13,349 nt of DNA from contig JALRIY010000051.1 in assembly GCA_023255285.1 (NCBI GenBank), positions 1 to 13,349 on the forward strand. Direction: 5' to 3'. The position numbers and the translations under genes were made by a program. Below are positions 6,711 through 13,349 of this stretch, piece after piece (positions within the stretch are counted from its first letter, which is position 1; every line of letters starts with the position of its first letter). Origin of the DNA: Algoriphagus sp. (GTDB lineage: Bacteria; Bacteroidota; Bacteroidia; Cytophagales; Cyclobacteriaceae). The notes below the pieces were generated by a model. That model did no database searches. It saw nothing but the letters and a program-made list of their open reading frames with translations, and was not told the DNA's origin.

Positions 6711-6747
6711 GGCACAAATATCCTGCTTACTGATTTTTAAAAAAAGT

Positions 6748-6779
6748 AAAACATAATATTTTTTTATTTGTTATGTTTT
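6748..6779. promoter_or_regulatory. Inverted repeat in the lysR-sbtA control region
   Basis: Perfect nine-base arms, AAAACATAA at 6748-6756 and TTATGTTTT at 6771-6779, flank a 14-base AT spacer. The core reads CATAA-N14-TTATG. It sits in the 86-base gap between divergent sbtA and lysR, the usual place for a LysR-type operator that represses its own gene and activates the neighbour. A near-match to the Bacteroidota -7 box (TTTATTTG, 6763-6770) lies inside the spacer facing lysR, so bound protein would cover it. The low complexity of this AT stretch raises the odds of chance symmetry. Confidence 0.45.
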
Positions 6780-6796
6780 TTAAATTAAATTAACTT

Positions 6797-7723
6797 ATGA
6801 ATATAACCCTTCACCAACTCAAAGCTTTTCAAGCTGTTTCTAAGTTTCAGAGCATTACAAAAGCTGCTGAAGCCATGAGTATGACACAGCCAGCAGTATC
6901 CATTCAGTTGAAAAACTTACAGGAGCAATTTGAGGTCCCCCTTACTGAAATTATAGGAAAGCGGATTCACATCACTGAATTTGGACAAGAATTGGTGGAT
7001 ACAGCCGATCGGATTTTTGGAGAGATTGGACAAATCGAAGAGAAAATGCTAGAGCTGAAAGGGCTACTTGGAGGGAAAATCCGAATTTCTGCAGTTTCAA
7101 CAGGAAAATACATCATCCCCTACTTGATGGCAGATTTCATGAAAATCCACCCACATGTAGAGATCAGCCTGGAAGTATCCAATCGATACAATGTCTTGGC
7201 TCACTTACAGGAAAACACCACTGATTTGGCTTTGGTATCTTTATGGCCTGAGGAATTGGATTTGGAAAGTATTCAGCTGGCAGAAAATAAATGGTATTTG
7301 GCTTGCTCGCCCGAAAAAAAAGAAGCCTATGCTTCAGCCATTCAAGGAGGGAAATGGGAAAAAGTGCCCTTTTTACTTCGGGAAAAAGGTTCTGGAACCC
7401 GTACGATGATGGAAAAGTTTTTTCAAGAGCGCGATATACATGTAGAAAGCAATTTAGAACTTGCCACAAACGAAGCGGTGAAGCAGGCAGTCATGGCTGG
7501 CTTGGGTGCTTCTTTGCTTTCCAATTTTTCTATGGCACAAGAAATCAAGGAAGGGCGAATTTCTCTTTTGGAATTACAGGGTCTTCCACTAAAAGCAGAT
7601 TGGAAACTTATCTGGCTGAAGAAAAAAAAACATTCTCCTGCAGTCAAGGCTTTTATCCGATGGCTCAGCGAAAACCGAAAAAAAGTTCTTTCAACTCATT
7701 TCCCTACCATAGAGAGCTTTTAA
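6797..7723 (+). CDS. LysR-family transcriptional regulator, likely controlling the adjacent bicarbonate permease
   Basis: The 308-residue length is standard for LysR regulators. An N-terminal winged helix-turn-helix spans about residues 3-62 (TLHQLKAFQAVSKFQSITKA, then TQPAVSIQLKNLQE), followed by the linker helix. A periplasmic-binding-protein-like effector domain occupies about 88-295, with LGGKIRISAVSTGKYIIPYL, the internal REKGSGTRTMMEKFF segment, and NEAVKQAVMAGLGASLLS. Those segments are characteristic of the CysB/CbbR-like part of the family. The gene is divergent from sbtA across 86 bases. In cyanobacteria, inorganic carbon transporters including sbtA are controlled by LysR proteins (CcmR/NdhR, CmpR), so a matching role here is a reasonable inference. 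The ligand is unknown. Confidence 0.92.
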   Translation: MNITLHQLKAFQAVSKFQSITKAAEAMSMTQPAVSIQLKNLQEQFEVPLTEIIGKRIHITEFGQELVDTADRIFGEIGQIEEKMLELKGLLGGKIRISAVSTGKYIIPYLMADFMKIHPHVEISLEVSNRYNVLAHLQENTTDLALVSLWPEELDLESIQLAENKWYLACSPEKKEAYASAIQGGKWEKVPFLLREKGSGTRTMMEKFFQERDIHVESNLELATNEAVKQAVMAGLGASLLSNFSMAQEIKEGRISLLELQGLPLKADWKLIWLKKKKHSPAVKAFIRWLSENRKKVLSTHFPTIESF

Positions 7724-7752
7724 GGACATGCCCAATGGCTTCCAAAAAATCC

Positions 7753-7760
7753 TATATTTG
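7753..7760 (+). promoter_or_regulatory. -7 box of the fabD promoter
   Basis: TATATTTG matches the Bacteroidota -7 consensus TAnnTTTG exactly and lies 26 bases before the fabD ATG, in the 63-base gap after lysR. No TTG is visible at the usual -33 distance, so the assignment rests on one element. If correct, fabD is transcribed independently of lysR. Confidence 0.4.
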
Positions 7761-7786
7761 AGACTTGAAAATTCTCAAAAATAGCA

Positions 7787-8662
7787 ATGAAAGCGATTGT
7801 ATTTCCGGGCCAGGGAGCCCAATTCCCAGGAATGGGAAAATCCCTTTACGAAGAAAATCCAGAGGCCAAAGTCTTGTTTGAAAAAGCAAACGAAATTTTA
7901 GGATTCCCAATTACCGATATCCTCTTTGAGGGTACAGAAGAAGAACTCAAGCAAACCAAGGTCACGCAACCTGCCATCTTTTTGCACTCGGTCATTCTCG
8001 CCAAAACTACTCCCGGATTTGCTCCTGACATGGTTGCTGGCCATTCTTTGGGTGAATTTTCCGCCCTAGTGGCGAATGGTGTTTTGCGTTTTGAAGATGG
8101 GCTTGCACTAGTATTTCAGCGTGCACTTGCCATGCAAGAAGCTTGTGAGATCAACCCCTCCTCTATGGCTGCAATCCTTGGATTGGATGACCAAGTGGTT
8201 GAAGAAATCTGTGCCGGAATATCGGGAGAAATCGTGGTCGCCGCCAATTACAACTGTCCTGGTCAGTTGGTGATTTCCGGATCCACCAAGGGAATTGAAA
8301 TTGCCTGTGAACTACTCAAAACAGCTGGAGCCAAAAGAGCATTGCCGCTCCCAGTAGGTGGTGCTTTCCATTCTCCCTTGATGGAGCCTGCTCGGGAGAA
8401 ACTACAAAAAGCAATTGAAGAAACTGAGTTCCATGCCCCAATCTGTCCAATCTATCAAAATGTGAGTACAACGGCTGTTGTTGATGTTGCTAGTATTAAA
8501 ACAAACTTGATCGCCCAACTAACTGCTCCTGTAAAATGGACCCAATCCGTGCAACAGATGGTAGCAGATGGAGCTACAGAATTTGTCGAATGTGGGCCTG
8601 GAAAAGTACTACAGGGTCTCGTCAAGAAAATTCACCCCGAAGCAATCGTCTCTGGTTTATAA
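7787..8662 (+). CDS. fabD: Malonyl-CoA:acyl carrier protein transacylase FabD
   Basis: FabD moves the malonyl group from CoA to acyl carrier protein, feeding chain elongation in cytoplasmic type II fatty acid synthesis. The 291-residue protein matches the usual size of about 290-310. Active-site landmarks are all present: FPGQGAQ at 6-12 with the oxyanion-hole Gln9, the nucleophile Ser87 in GHSLGE, Arg112 in FQRALAM for binding the malonyl carboxylate, and the catalytic His195 in GGAFHSPLM. The C-terminal VECGPGKVLQGL is also typical. The start at 7787 gives the family N-terminus MKAIVFPGQGAQ directly. The gene stands alone here, without fabH/fabG/acpP neighbours, and ends in a strong terminator. 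Confidence 0.96.
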   Translation: MKAIVFPGQGAQFPGMGKSLYEENPEAKVLFEKANEILGFPITDILFEGTEEELKQTKVTQPAIFLHSVILAKTTPGFAPDMVAGHSLGEFSALVANGVLRFEDGLALVFQRALAMQEACEINPSSMAAILGLDDQVVEEICAGISGEIVVAANYNCPGQLVISGSTKGIEIACELLKTAGAKRALPLPVGGAFHSPLMEPAREKLQKAIEETEFHAPICPIYQNVSTTAVVDVASIKTNLIAQLTAPVKWTQSVQQMVADGATEFVECGPGKVLQGLVKKIHPEAIVSGL

Positions 8663-8667
8663 ACATC

Positions 8668-8698
8668 AACGCTCACCTAATCGGGTGAGCGTTTTTTT
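8668..8698 (+). terminator. Rho-independent terminator after fabD
   Basis: A perfect 10-base-pair stem, AACGCTCACC (8668-8677) with GGTGAGCGTT (8684-8693), closes a TAATCG loop and runs into a T tract ending at 8698. It begins six bases after the fabD stop. The T tract reaches the folK stop codon at 8699-8697, so it separates the convergent pair. On the minus strand it has no U-rich tail, so it should act mainly on fabD. Confidence 0.9.
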
Positions 8699-9191
8699 AT
8701 TTGGCTTGCTTCCAAACTGAAATCTGACCTTGATCAGTGCATTCTGCAAGTAACTCAAGGGTAGTTTTTCTCAAAATTGGATGGATTTTTTTTGGAAGAA
8801 TTTCAGCCAAAGGCTGTAGCACAAAGCTCCGCTGTGTAAGGTAAGGATGTGGGATGGTAAGGGATGAACTACTACAAACTTGGTCTCCAAAATAAAGAAT
8901 GTCAATATCAATGGTGCGGTCTCCCCAATGCTGATCTCGAGTTCGTCCCAACGCAAGTTCGATAGCCTGCGTCAGTTTTAACAAAGCTAAAGGCTCTAAA
9001 CTGGTATGGACGAGGAGCACCTGATTCAAAAAACTTCCATTTTCAGCTACCCCACCCCAAGCTTCTGTTTCATAGACTTGGGAGCTGGAAATAAGCATCA
9101 CCTCACGGGATAATGCCTCCCTAGCCCTAGCTAGATAGCTGGATCGATCTCCTTTATTCCCTCCAATTCCTAGGACAACTTCTGTTTGCAT
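8697..9191 (-). CDS. folK: 2-amino-4-hydroxy-6-hydroxymethyldihydropteridine pyrophosphokinase FolK
   Basis: FolK transfers pyrophosphate from ATP to hydroxymethyl-dihydropterin in folate synthesis. The 164-residue protein is the normal single-domain length. It shows the N-terminal LGIGGNKGDR at 7-16, SQVYETEAWGG at 37-47, the signature LGRTRDQHWGDRTIDIDILY at 81-100 and the C-terminal PHPYLTQRSFVLQPLAEI. Asp95 and Asp97 in the DIDI stretch are the two Mg-ligand aspartates. The ATG at 9191 is directly followed by the first conserved strand. There is no adjacent folB or folP, so it is a stand-alone gene, divergent from sppA over a 69-base gap. Confidence 0.95.
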   Translation of the reverse strand: MQTEVVLGIGGNKGDRSSYLARAREALSREVMLISSSQVYETEAWGGVAENGSFLNQVLLVHTSLEPLALLKLTQAIELALGRTRDQHWGDRTIDIDILYFGDQVCSSSSLTIPHPYLTQRSFVLQPLAEILPKKIHPILRKTTLELLAECTDQGQISVWKQAK

Positions 9192-9208
9192 GACTCGCTT
9201 GGATATTT

Positions 9209-9241
9209 TTTGTAATGCTGTCTTAAATTAGGCTAAATTTA
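9209..9241 (+). promoter_or_regulatory. Possible sppA promoter
   Basis: TTTG at 9209-9212 and TAAATTTA at 9234-9241 (seven of eight matches to TAnnTTTG) are separated by 21 bases, within the range of Bacteroidota promoters. The leader to the sppA ATG would be about 14 bases. The missing final G of the -7 box keeps confidence low. Confidence 0.35.
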
Positions 9242-9245
9242 CTGC

Positions 9246-9253
9246 CAAAATTA
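9246..9253 (-). promoter_or_regulatory. Possible -7 box for folK
   Basis: On the minus strand TAATTTTG (9253-9246) matches the TAnnTTTG consensus, about 55 bases upstream of the folK ATG. No TTG is seen at the expected -33 distance, which would fall inside the start of sppA. It is reported as a single-element match only. Confidence 0.25.
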
Positions 9254-9260
9254 AACTACT

Positions 9261-11027
9261 ATGAAGTTTCTAGGAAATGTATTGGCCGTTATCGTAGGCC
9301 TTTTCGTATTTAGCATAGTTGCAGTCTTGCTATTTTTTGGTCTCATTGGAATCGCAGCTTCCTCTTCTGAAAAAGAGGTTAGCTTAGCTGAAAACTCCAT
9401 CCTACACCTAGACCTAAATGGACGCACTTTAGTGGAGCGTACCTCAGAGGAAGATTTGGCATTTGGCTCTTTTTTAAATCCTTTTGGTGGTGAAAACACA
9501 GCAGGTTTGGTCAACCTTAAAAAAGCAATTACAGAGGCCAAGACCAATGCGAACATCAAAGGAATCTATTTGAATGCAGGACTTTTCAGTGCAGGACAAG
9601 CGGGATTGCTAGAACTTCGCGAAGCTTTACAAGATTTTAAAGAATCAGATAAATTCATTGTGGCCTATGATGAAGCCTATTCAGAAGGCGGCTATTTTTT
9701 AGCTTCTATCGCGGATGAAATCTACTTGAACCCGTTGGGAGGCATTGACTTCAACGGCTTCTCTTCGGAAGGGATTTTTCTGAAAGGATTCTTTGAAAAA
9801 GTTGGAATTAAGCCAGAGGTTTTTCGCGTTGGAGAATTTAAAAGTGCCGTAGAGCCTTTCATTTTGGACAAAATGAGCCCAGAAAACCGCCTTCAAACCC
9901 AGTATTTCCTAGACGACATCAACCAACATGCGCTGGCTTTGATTGCAGAAACTCGTGGGATTCCTAGCGATAGCATTCAGCTGATTAACAATCAGATGTT
10001 GGTCCGAAAGCCCATAGATGCCGTTACCTACAAACTTGCCACCGCTCTGAAATACGAGGATGAAGTACACAGTATTCTTAAAGAAAAACTAGGCCTCAAG
10101 GAGGAGGATCAGATTTCCACCATCAATGCTACTGACCTTGGAGGACTCGCAAAAAGTAAAAACATCACCTCTAAAAATAGAATCGCTGTCATACTTGCAG
10201 AAGGCGATATTGTAGATGGGAATGTGGAAGGTGCAATTAGCTCAGAAAAGTTTGCCAAAGAAATTCGGAAGGCACGGAAAGATGAAAATATCAAGGCCAT
10301 TGTCTTGCGCGTGAATTCACCAGGAGGGTCTATCCTTGCTTCGGAAGTCATTTGGAGAGAAATGGGGGAAGCCAAGAAGGCCAAGCCCCTTATTGTATCC
10401 ATGGGAGAAGTTGCTGCTTCGGGCGGCTATTACATTTCTGCACCGGCAGATACCATTGTAGCCCAGCCAAATACAATAACGGGCTCCATTGGAATTTTTG
10501 GAATCTTATTCAATGTGCAAGAACTTGTTAACGACAAGTTAGGGGTGACTACGGATGTGGTCTCTACTGGAGAACTATCTGATTTTGGAAATATGGCTAG
10601 ACCTTTGACTGAGGTAGAGCGTACCATCATCCAATCGAGTGTAGAAGACGGCTACGAAACCTTTATTTCTCGAGTTGCGGAAGGTAGGGGTATGCACCCA
10701 GATTCAGTTCGGAAAGTGGCTTCAGGAAGAGTTTGGACAGGCACACAAGCCAAAGCAAGAGGATTGGTAGATGTGTTGGGAGGCTTAGATACGGCCGTGG
10801 GTATTGCGGCAGCGAAGATTAAAGCTGGGGATGATTACCGGGTGGTGTATTATCCTCAAAAAAAGCAATGGTTTGAAGAATTGATACTCACCTTTTCCGA
10901 CCAAGTACAAGCACGAATGCTACAATCCCAGTTGGGAGAGCACTACCCATTCTACCAAAAAATCCAAGGCGTGAAACATTACCAAGGGGTGCAGGTACGC
11001 ATGCCACAGGATCTGGTGATCAAATAA
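9261..11027 (+). CDS. sppA: Signal peptide peptidase SppA, long (67K) type
   Basis: SppA is a membrane-bound serine protease that degrades cleaved signal peptides from the outer face of the inner membrane. The 588-residue protein compares with 618 in Escherichia coli and has the long two-repeat architecture. A single N-terminal transmembrane helix (about 5-33) is followed by two ClpP-like halves (about 45-300 and 305-560). The catalytic dyad is split between the halves as in other long SppA enzymes: Lys194 in VGEFKSAVEPF and Ser387 in GEVAASGGYYIS. The substrate strand VLRVNSPGGSILASE lies at 348-362 and GSIGIFGI follows the serine. All key residues are present, so it should be active. The ATG at 9261 gives a lysine-flanked membrane anchor. 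Confidence 0.95.
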   Translation: MKFLGNVLAVIVGLFVFSIVAVLLFFGLIGIAASSSEKEVSLAENSILHLDLNGRTLVERTSEEDLAFGSFLNPFGGENTAGLVNLKKAITEAKTNANIKGIYLNAGLFSAGQAGLLELREALQDFKESDKFIVAYDEAYSEGGYFLASIADEIYLNPLGGIDFNGFSSEGIFLKGFFEKVGIKPEVFRVGEFKSAVEPFILDKMSPENRLQTQYFLDDINQHALALIAETRGIPSDSIQLINNQMLVRKPIDAVTYKLATALKYEDEVHSILKEKLGLKEEDQISTINATDLGGLAKSKNITSKNRIAVILAEGDIVDGNVEGAISSEKFAKEIRKARKDENIKAIVLRVNSPGGSILASEVIWREMGEAKKAKPLIVSMGEVAASGGYYISAPADTIVAQPNTITGSIGIFGILFNVQELVNDKLGVTTDVVSTGELSDFGNMARPLTEVERTIIQSSVEDGYETFISRVAEGRGMHPDSVRKVASGRVWTGTQAKARGLVDVLGGLDTAVGIAAAKIKAGDDYRVVYYPQKKQWFEELILTFSDQVQARMLQSQLGEHYPFYQKIQGVKHYQGVQVRMPQDLVIK

Positions 11028-11037
11028 GATTGAAAAC

Positions 11038-11067
11038 AAAAAACTCAGCTATCAAGCTGAGTTTTTT
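11038..11067. terminator. Bidirectional terminator between sppA and the flavin reductase-like gene
   Basis: A perfect 13-base-pair stem, AAAAAACTCAGCT (11038-11050) with AGCTGAGTTTTTT (11055-11067), closes an ATCA loop. The A tract on the left and T tract on the right give a U-rich tail on both strands, so it can serve both converging genes. It starts 11 bases after the sppA stop and ends 4 bases before the stop of the gene on the minus strand. Confidence 0.92.
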
Positions 11068-11071
11068 ATAT

Positions 11072-11965
11072 TTAAATTTTTTGCAAAAGTATCTTCCAAG
11101 CCAAGTCGACATTGCCGGCTTCCAGCTCTTCCTTGGCCCAGCGGTGGAGGTGATCGGTCCAAGACTCTGCATCTAATTGGAAGCGGCGTCTGATATCTTC
11201 CAAGTCTTCTCTGGCAGCGAAAAGGGCTACTTCCTCCGAACCAGGAAGTTGCTCCACATTGGCCAATCGACCTAAATTATTCCCTGTAAGAATAGGGCTG
11301 AAACGAATTTCCTTAGGAATTTGATCTACCCCAATTCCTAGTTTAGTCAATGGCTTGGGGATTTGGAATAAAGAGTCATCGGTGATTTTGGTATACCAAT
11401 TACCTCCCAAACGAGCTACAGGATCCAGCTTAAGTGGAGAGATGGCACCTGAGTCATCTAAAATTCGTTCCTCCAGATGGATTTGAAGCACCTCACAGAT
11501 GACCAAATTTCCAGCCCCTCCTTGATCGCCTAGGGGGACCACCTGAAGTACCTTGCATTCAAAGGCAACTGGAGCCTCCTTCACCCGTGACGGTGCTACT
11601 AGATTTGACGGTACTGCAGTCAATCCTGCCTTAACAAATTCATTGACCCCCTTTGCATATTCGGTGCTAGCAAGGGACATCTGCTCTACTAAATCATATC
11701 CTACCACATGAATTACCACCTCAGGAACCTCAAGCACATTCTCTAAGGTATGCTTATTGCTTTTGTCTCGTATTCGTCGAGTAGGTGAGAAAACAAGGAT
11801 GGGTGGATTGGCACTAAAGAGATTAAAAAAAGAAAAAGGGCTCAAATTAACATCTCCTCCTTCACTGATGCTACTCACAAAAGCGATAGGCCGAGGTGCC
11901 ACTGCACCTTGCAAAAGGACTTGCAATTCTTGGGTAGACAGGTCTTTTGGTTGAATCGTTTTCAT
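11072..11965 (-). CDS. Flavin reductase-like, FMN-binding split-barrel protein (DIM6/NTAB type)
   Basis: The first two thirds of this 297-residue protein form a flavin reductase-like domain: VAPRPIAFVSSISEGGDVNL at 22-41, then SPFSFFNLFSANPPILVFSP, and a central VVIHVVGYDLVEQMSLAS segment. Such domains bind FMN and either reduce flavin with NAD(P)H or act on flavin-linked substrates. The actual substrate cannot be told from sequence. The block LKLDPVARLGGNWYTKITDDSLFQIPKP near residues 178-205 is usual for this subfamily. The last 90 or so residues are a charged helical extension common in Bacteroidota homologues. No signal peptide is seen, so it is cytoplasmic. It is divergent from the EEP-family gene and shares a terminator with sppA. 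Confidence 0.88.
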   Translation of the reverse strand: MKTIQPKDLSTQELQVLLQGAVAPRPIAFVSSISEGGDVNLSPFSFFNLFSANPPILVFSPTRRIRDKSNKHTLENVLEVPEVVIHVVGYDLVEQMSLASTEYAKGVNEFVKAGLTAVPSNLVAPSRVKEAPVAFECKVLQVVPLGDQGGAGNLVICEVLQIHLEERILDDSGAISPLKLDPVARLGGNWYTKITDDSLFQIPKPLTKLGIGVDQIPKEIRFSPILTGNNLGRLANVEQLPGSEEVALFAAREDLEDIRRRFQLDAESWTDHLHRWAKEELEAGNVDLAWKILLQKI

Positions 11966-11982
11966 TTCATGAAATTAATAGT

Positions 11983-12012
11983 CAATTTTAAGTGAAAGCC
12001 ATCAATTCCAAA
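11983..12012 (-). promoter_or_regulatory. Possible promoter of the flavin reductase-like gene
   Basis: On the minus strand TTTG (12012-12009) and TAAAATTG (11990-11983, seven of eight matches to TAnnTTTG) are 18 bases apart. The leader would be only about 10 bases. This is plausible for Bacteroidota but a weak match in an AT-rich gap. Confidence 0.28.
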
Positions 12013-12027
12013 ATTTGTTTCCAACTT

Positions 12028-12879
12028 ATGTCAGTTCATCGAATACTACTTCTTCTCTTTTCCTTTTTCGGATTCACCCTACTTACAAACCCTATTTCCG
12101 CCCAAACTCACCGACTAGCCACCTTCAATATTCGATGGGACAACCCGAACGATGTGGGTAACCTCTGGAAAGATCGTGCGACGCATGTCATTCAATTGAT
12201 TCAATTTCATCAGATTGGAATTGTAGGTACCCAAGAGGTATTGGTACAACAGCTGACTGAACTCAACAATGAACTTGGCTTTGCATCCATTGGCGTAGGC
12301 AGGGATGATGGTGCATCGAAGGGTGAGTTTTCGCCCATCCATTACGACCCACAGCGCTACAAAGTAGAAGATTCTGGGACTTTTTGGCTTTCCCTTACAC
12401 CAGATCAACCCAGCAAGGGATGGGATGCTGCCTTAAATCGGGTGTGTACTTGGGGAAAATTTGTTTCTTCAAAAGGGGAGCGATTCTATGTGTTCAATGT
12501 ACACTACGACCATATCGGGCAGCAGGCACGGGAGGAAAGCAGCAAGCTGGTGCAGGCAAAAATTAAAGAACTAAATCAAGAAAATCTTCCCGTAATCTGG
12601 ATGGGTGACTTTAATGTAACTCCTGACAATCCAGCCTACCAGGTGATCCTTACCCAAGAAAGCTGGAAGGATGCACGATTAATTTCCAAACTTCCCTCCT
12701 ATGGTCCAAGAGGAACCTTTACAGGGTTTGATTGGGGCCGAATGCCGGATGGAATCATTGACCATGTATTTGTTCAGGGTGAGATTGAAGTACTGCGTCA
12801 TGGTATCCTAACAGACAATTACGGTAAAAAATATCCCTCAGATCACTTTCCAGTTTTCGTGGAATTGAAAATCAACTAG
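12028..12879 (+). CDS. Secreted endonuclease/exonuclease/phosphatase (EEP) family protein
   Basis: The EEP fold covers metal-dependent nucleases and phosphodiesterases acting on DNA, phosphoinositides or sphingomyelin, and this member's substrate cannot be told. From the ATG at 12028 the protein is 283 residues. A signal peptide (hydrophobic 6-20, likely cleavage after ISA at residue 25) predicts export to the periplasm or beyond. The catalytic set is complete: Asn34 in ATFNIRWD, Glu70 in GTQEV, His159 in FNVHYDH, Asp194 and Asn196 in WMGDFNVTPD, Asp245 in IDHVFV, and Asp272-His273 in SDHFPVF. The frame also opens at a GTG at 11992, but the 12 extra residues would put an unusual extension ahead of a textbook signal peptide, so I prefer 12028. 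It ends ahead of a hairpin terminator. Confidence 0.9.
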   Translation: MSVHRILLLLFSFFGFTLLTNPISAQTHRLATFNIRWDNPNDVGNLWKDRATHVIQLIQFHQIGIVGTQEVLVQQLTELNNELGFASIGVGRDDGASKGEFSPIHYDPQRYKVEDSGTFWLSLTPDQPSKGWDAALNRVCTWGKFVSSKGERFYVFNVHYDHIGQQAREESSKLVQAKIKELNQENLPVIWMGDFNVTPDNPAYQVILTQESWKDARLISKLPSYGPRGTFTGFDWGRMPDGIIDHVFVQGEIEVLRHGILTDNYGKKYPSDHFPVFVELKIN

Positions 12880-12889
12880 CCAAAACAAA

Positions 12890-12920
12890 AAAACCGACTT
12901 GGGAGACCCAGATCGGTTTT
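12890..12920. terminator. Bidirectional terminator after the EEP gene
   Basis: An outer stem, AAAACCGA (12890-12897) with TCGGTTTT (12913-12920), and an inner stem, TGGG (12900-12903) with CCCA (12907-12910), are separated by a small imperfect two-by-two internal loop. A-rich sequence lies to the left and Ts close the right side. It sits between the convergent EEP gene and the minus-strand gene at the right edge and can serve both. Confidence 0.82.
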
Positions 12921-12941
12921 ACAAGATGCAATATCAGAAAT

Positions 12942-13349
12942 TTACCCGCCTATTGTTTTTGTCGTGGTCACCCCATTAATCGTAATAGTAACGGTTTGAT
13001 TTTCACAAGCACCATTGCCAAAGTCTACCGAAATTGTATTTTCACGGTATTTAGTTTCTACTACTCCAGAAATTGGACCTCTACGTCTTCCTTCACAAGA
13101 AAGATCGATTTTCAAGGGTGTGGTAGTCTCATGGGAATAAATTACTGCACCAGTAGTAGCGACAATACTTGTTTTTACCTGAATCACGATGGTTCCACTG
13201 GTTGGTTTTTTTGAACCTGCTGCCTTTTGAATAGTCGATTGTCTTGATTTTGTGGAAGTCCAAGTGGCAGTTTCACCCGAAGCAAAGGTAATTTTCCCAT
13301 TGGCAACATTGGAAGTGACACTACCCTTGCCGGTTTCTTTGGAAAATTC
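12942..13349 (-). CDS. C-terminal part of a secreted protein or lipoprotein, unknown function (5' end outside the window)
   Basis: The frame is open from the right edge (first codon at 13349-13347) to the TAA at 12944-12942, giving 135 residues. An internal GTG at 13187 is not a credible start, because the same composition and beta-rich pattern continues upstream of it. The residues are rich in Thr, Ser, Gly and Val with alternating hydrophobics (for example SVTSNVANGKITFASGETA). They end with ISVDFGNGACENQTVTITIN followed by a Thr-rich tail. This resembles the C-terminus of a Bacteroidota lipoprotein/secreted-protein group ending in a DYGDGTCDN-like motif plus a valine/threonine strand. Two cysteines (in DLSCEG and GACEN) could form a disulfide. 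The resemblance is from memory of the family, and the function is unknown. Confidence 0.75.
   Translation of the reverse strand, partial: EFSKETGKGSVTSNVANGKITFASGETATWTSTKSRQSTIQKAAGSKKPTSGTIVIQVKTSIVATTGAVIYSHETTTPLKIDLSCEGRRRGPISGVVETKYRENTISVDFGNGACENQTVTITINGVTTTKTIGG

Noticed and set aside
1..13349. CRISPR arrays, tRNA/rRNA genes, insertion sequences, prophage or a defence island
   Set aside because: No regularly spaced direct repeats, no tRNA-like or rRNA sequence, no transposase, integrase or phage genes were seen. The only defence-like item is the antitoxin with its truncated toxin.

Overview
The window joins sequence from two unrelated bacteria. Bases 1 to about 1605 are GC-rich (38 G/C in the 60 bases from 121) and look actinobacterial. 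They hold, on the minus strand, purS and purQ of purine synthesis with what may be the first codons of the next pur gene, and on the plus strand a Phd/VapB-type antitoxin followed by the first third of a VapC (PIN) toxin. From about 1610 onward the DNA is AT-richer (19 G/C in the 60 bases from 1981), uses Bacteroidota-type promoter boxes (TTG, about 20 bases, TAnnTTTG), and encodes typical Bacteroidota proteins, probably from a Cytophagales member related to Algoriphagus. The change falls inside two genes at once, vapC and sdhC. I therefore read it as an assembly or cloning chimera rather than a natural junction. This is the most important thing to know about the window.

Layout of the Bacteroidota part: sdhC (minus, missing its 3' end, with no sdhAB after it); a 316-base promoter-bearing gap; a 926-residue secreted protein with a type IX secretion type-B C-terminal domain; a DCC-family thiol protein overlapping it by one base; an SbtA-type bicarbonate permease (minus) converging on the DCC gene; a divergent LysR regulator that probably controls the permease; fabD; folK (minus); sppA (plus); a flavin reductase-like gene (minus); a secreted endonuclease/exonuclease/phosphatase protein (plus); and the C-terminal 135 residues of a secreted protein or lipoprotein (minus) running off the right edge.

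Three of the four convergent gene pairs (fabD/folK, sppA/flavin reductase, EEP/terminal gene) are separated by clear hairpin terminators. The fourth (DCC/sbtA) has none and the stop codons overlap. Most genes are housekeeping singletons, not one pathway. The linked units are purS-purQ, the antitoxin-toxin pair, the type-B protein with the DCC gene, and lysR with sbtA.

I found no convincing undescribed defence, mobile or RNA system. The best leads are the lysR-sbtA control region with a 9-base dyad, the antitoxin palindrome, and the cysteine-rich secreted protein coupled to a thiol-protein gene.
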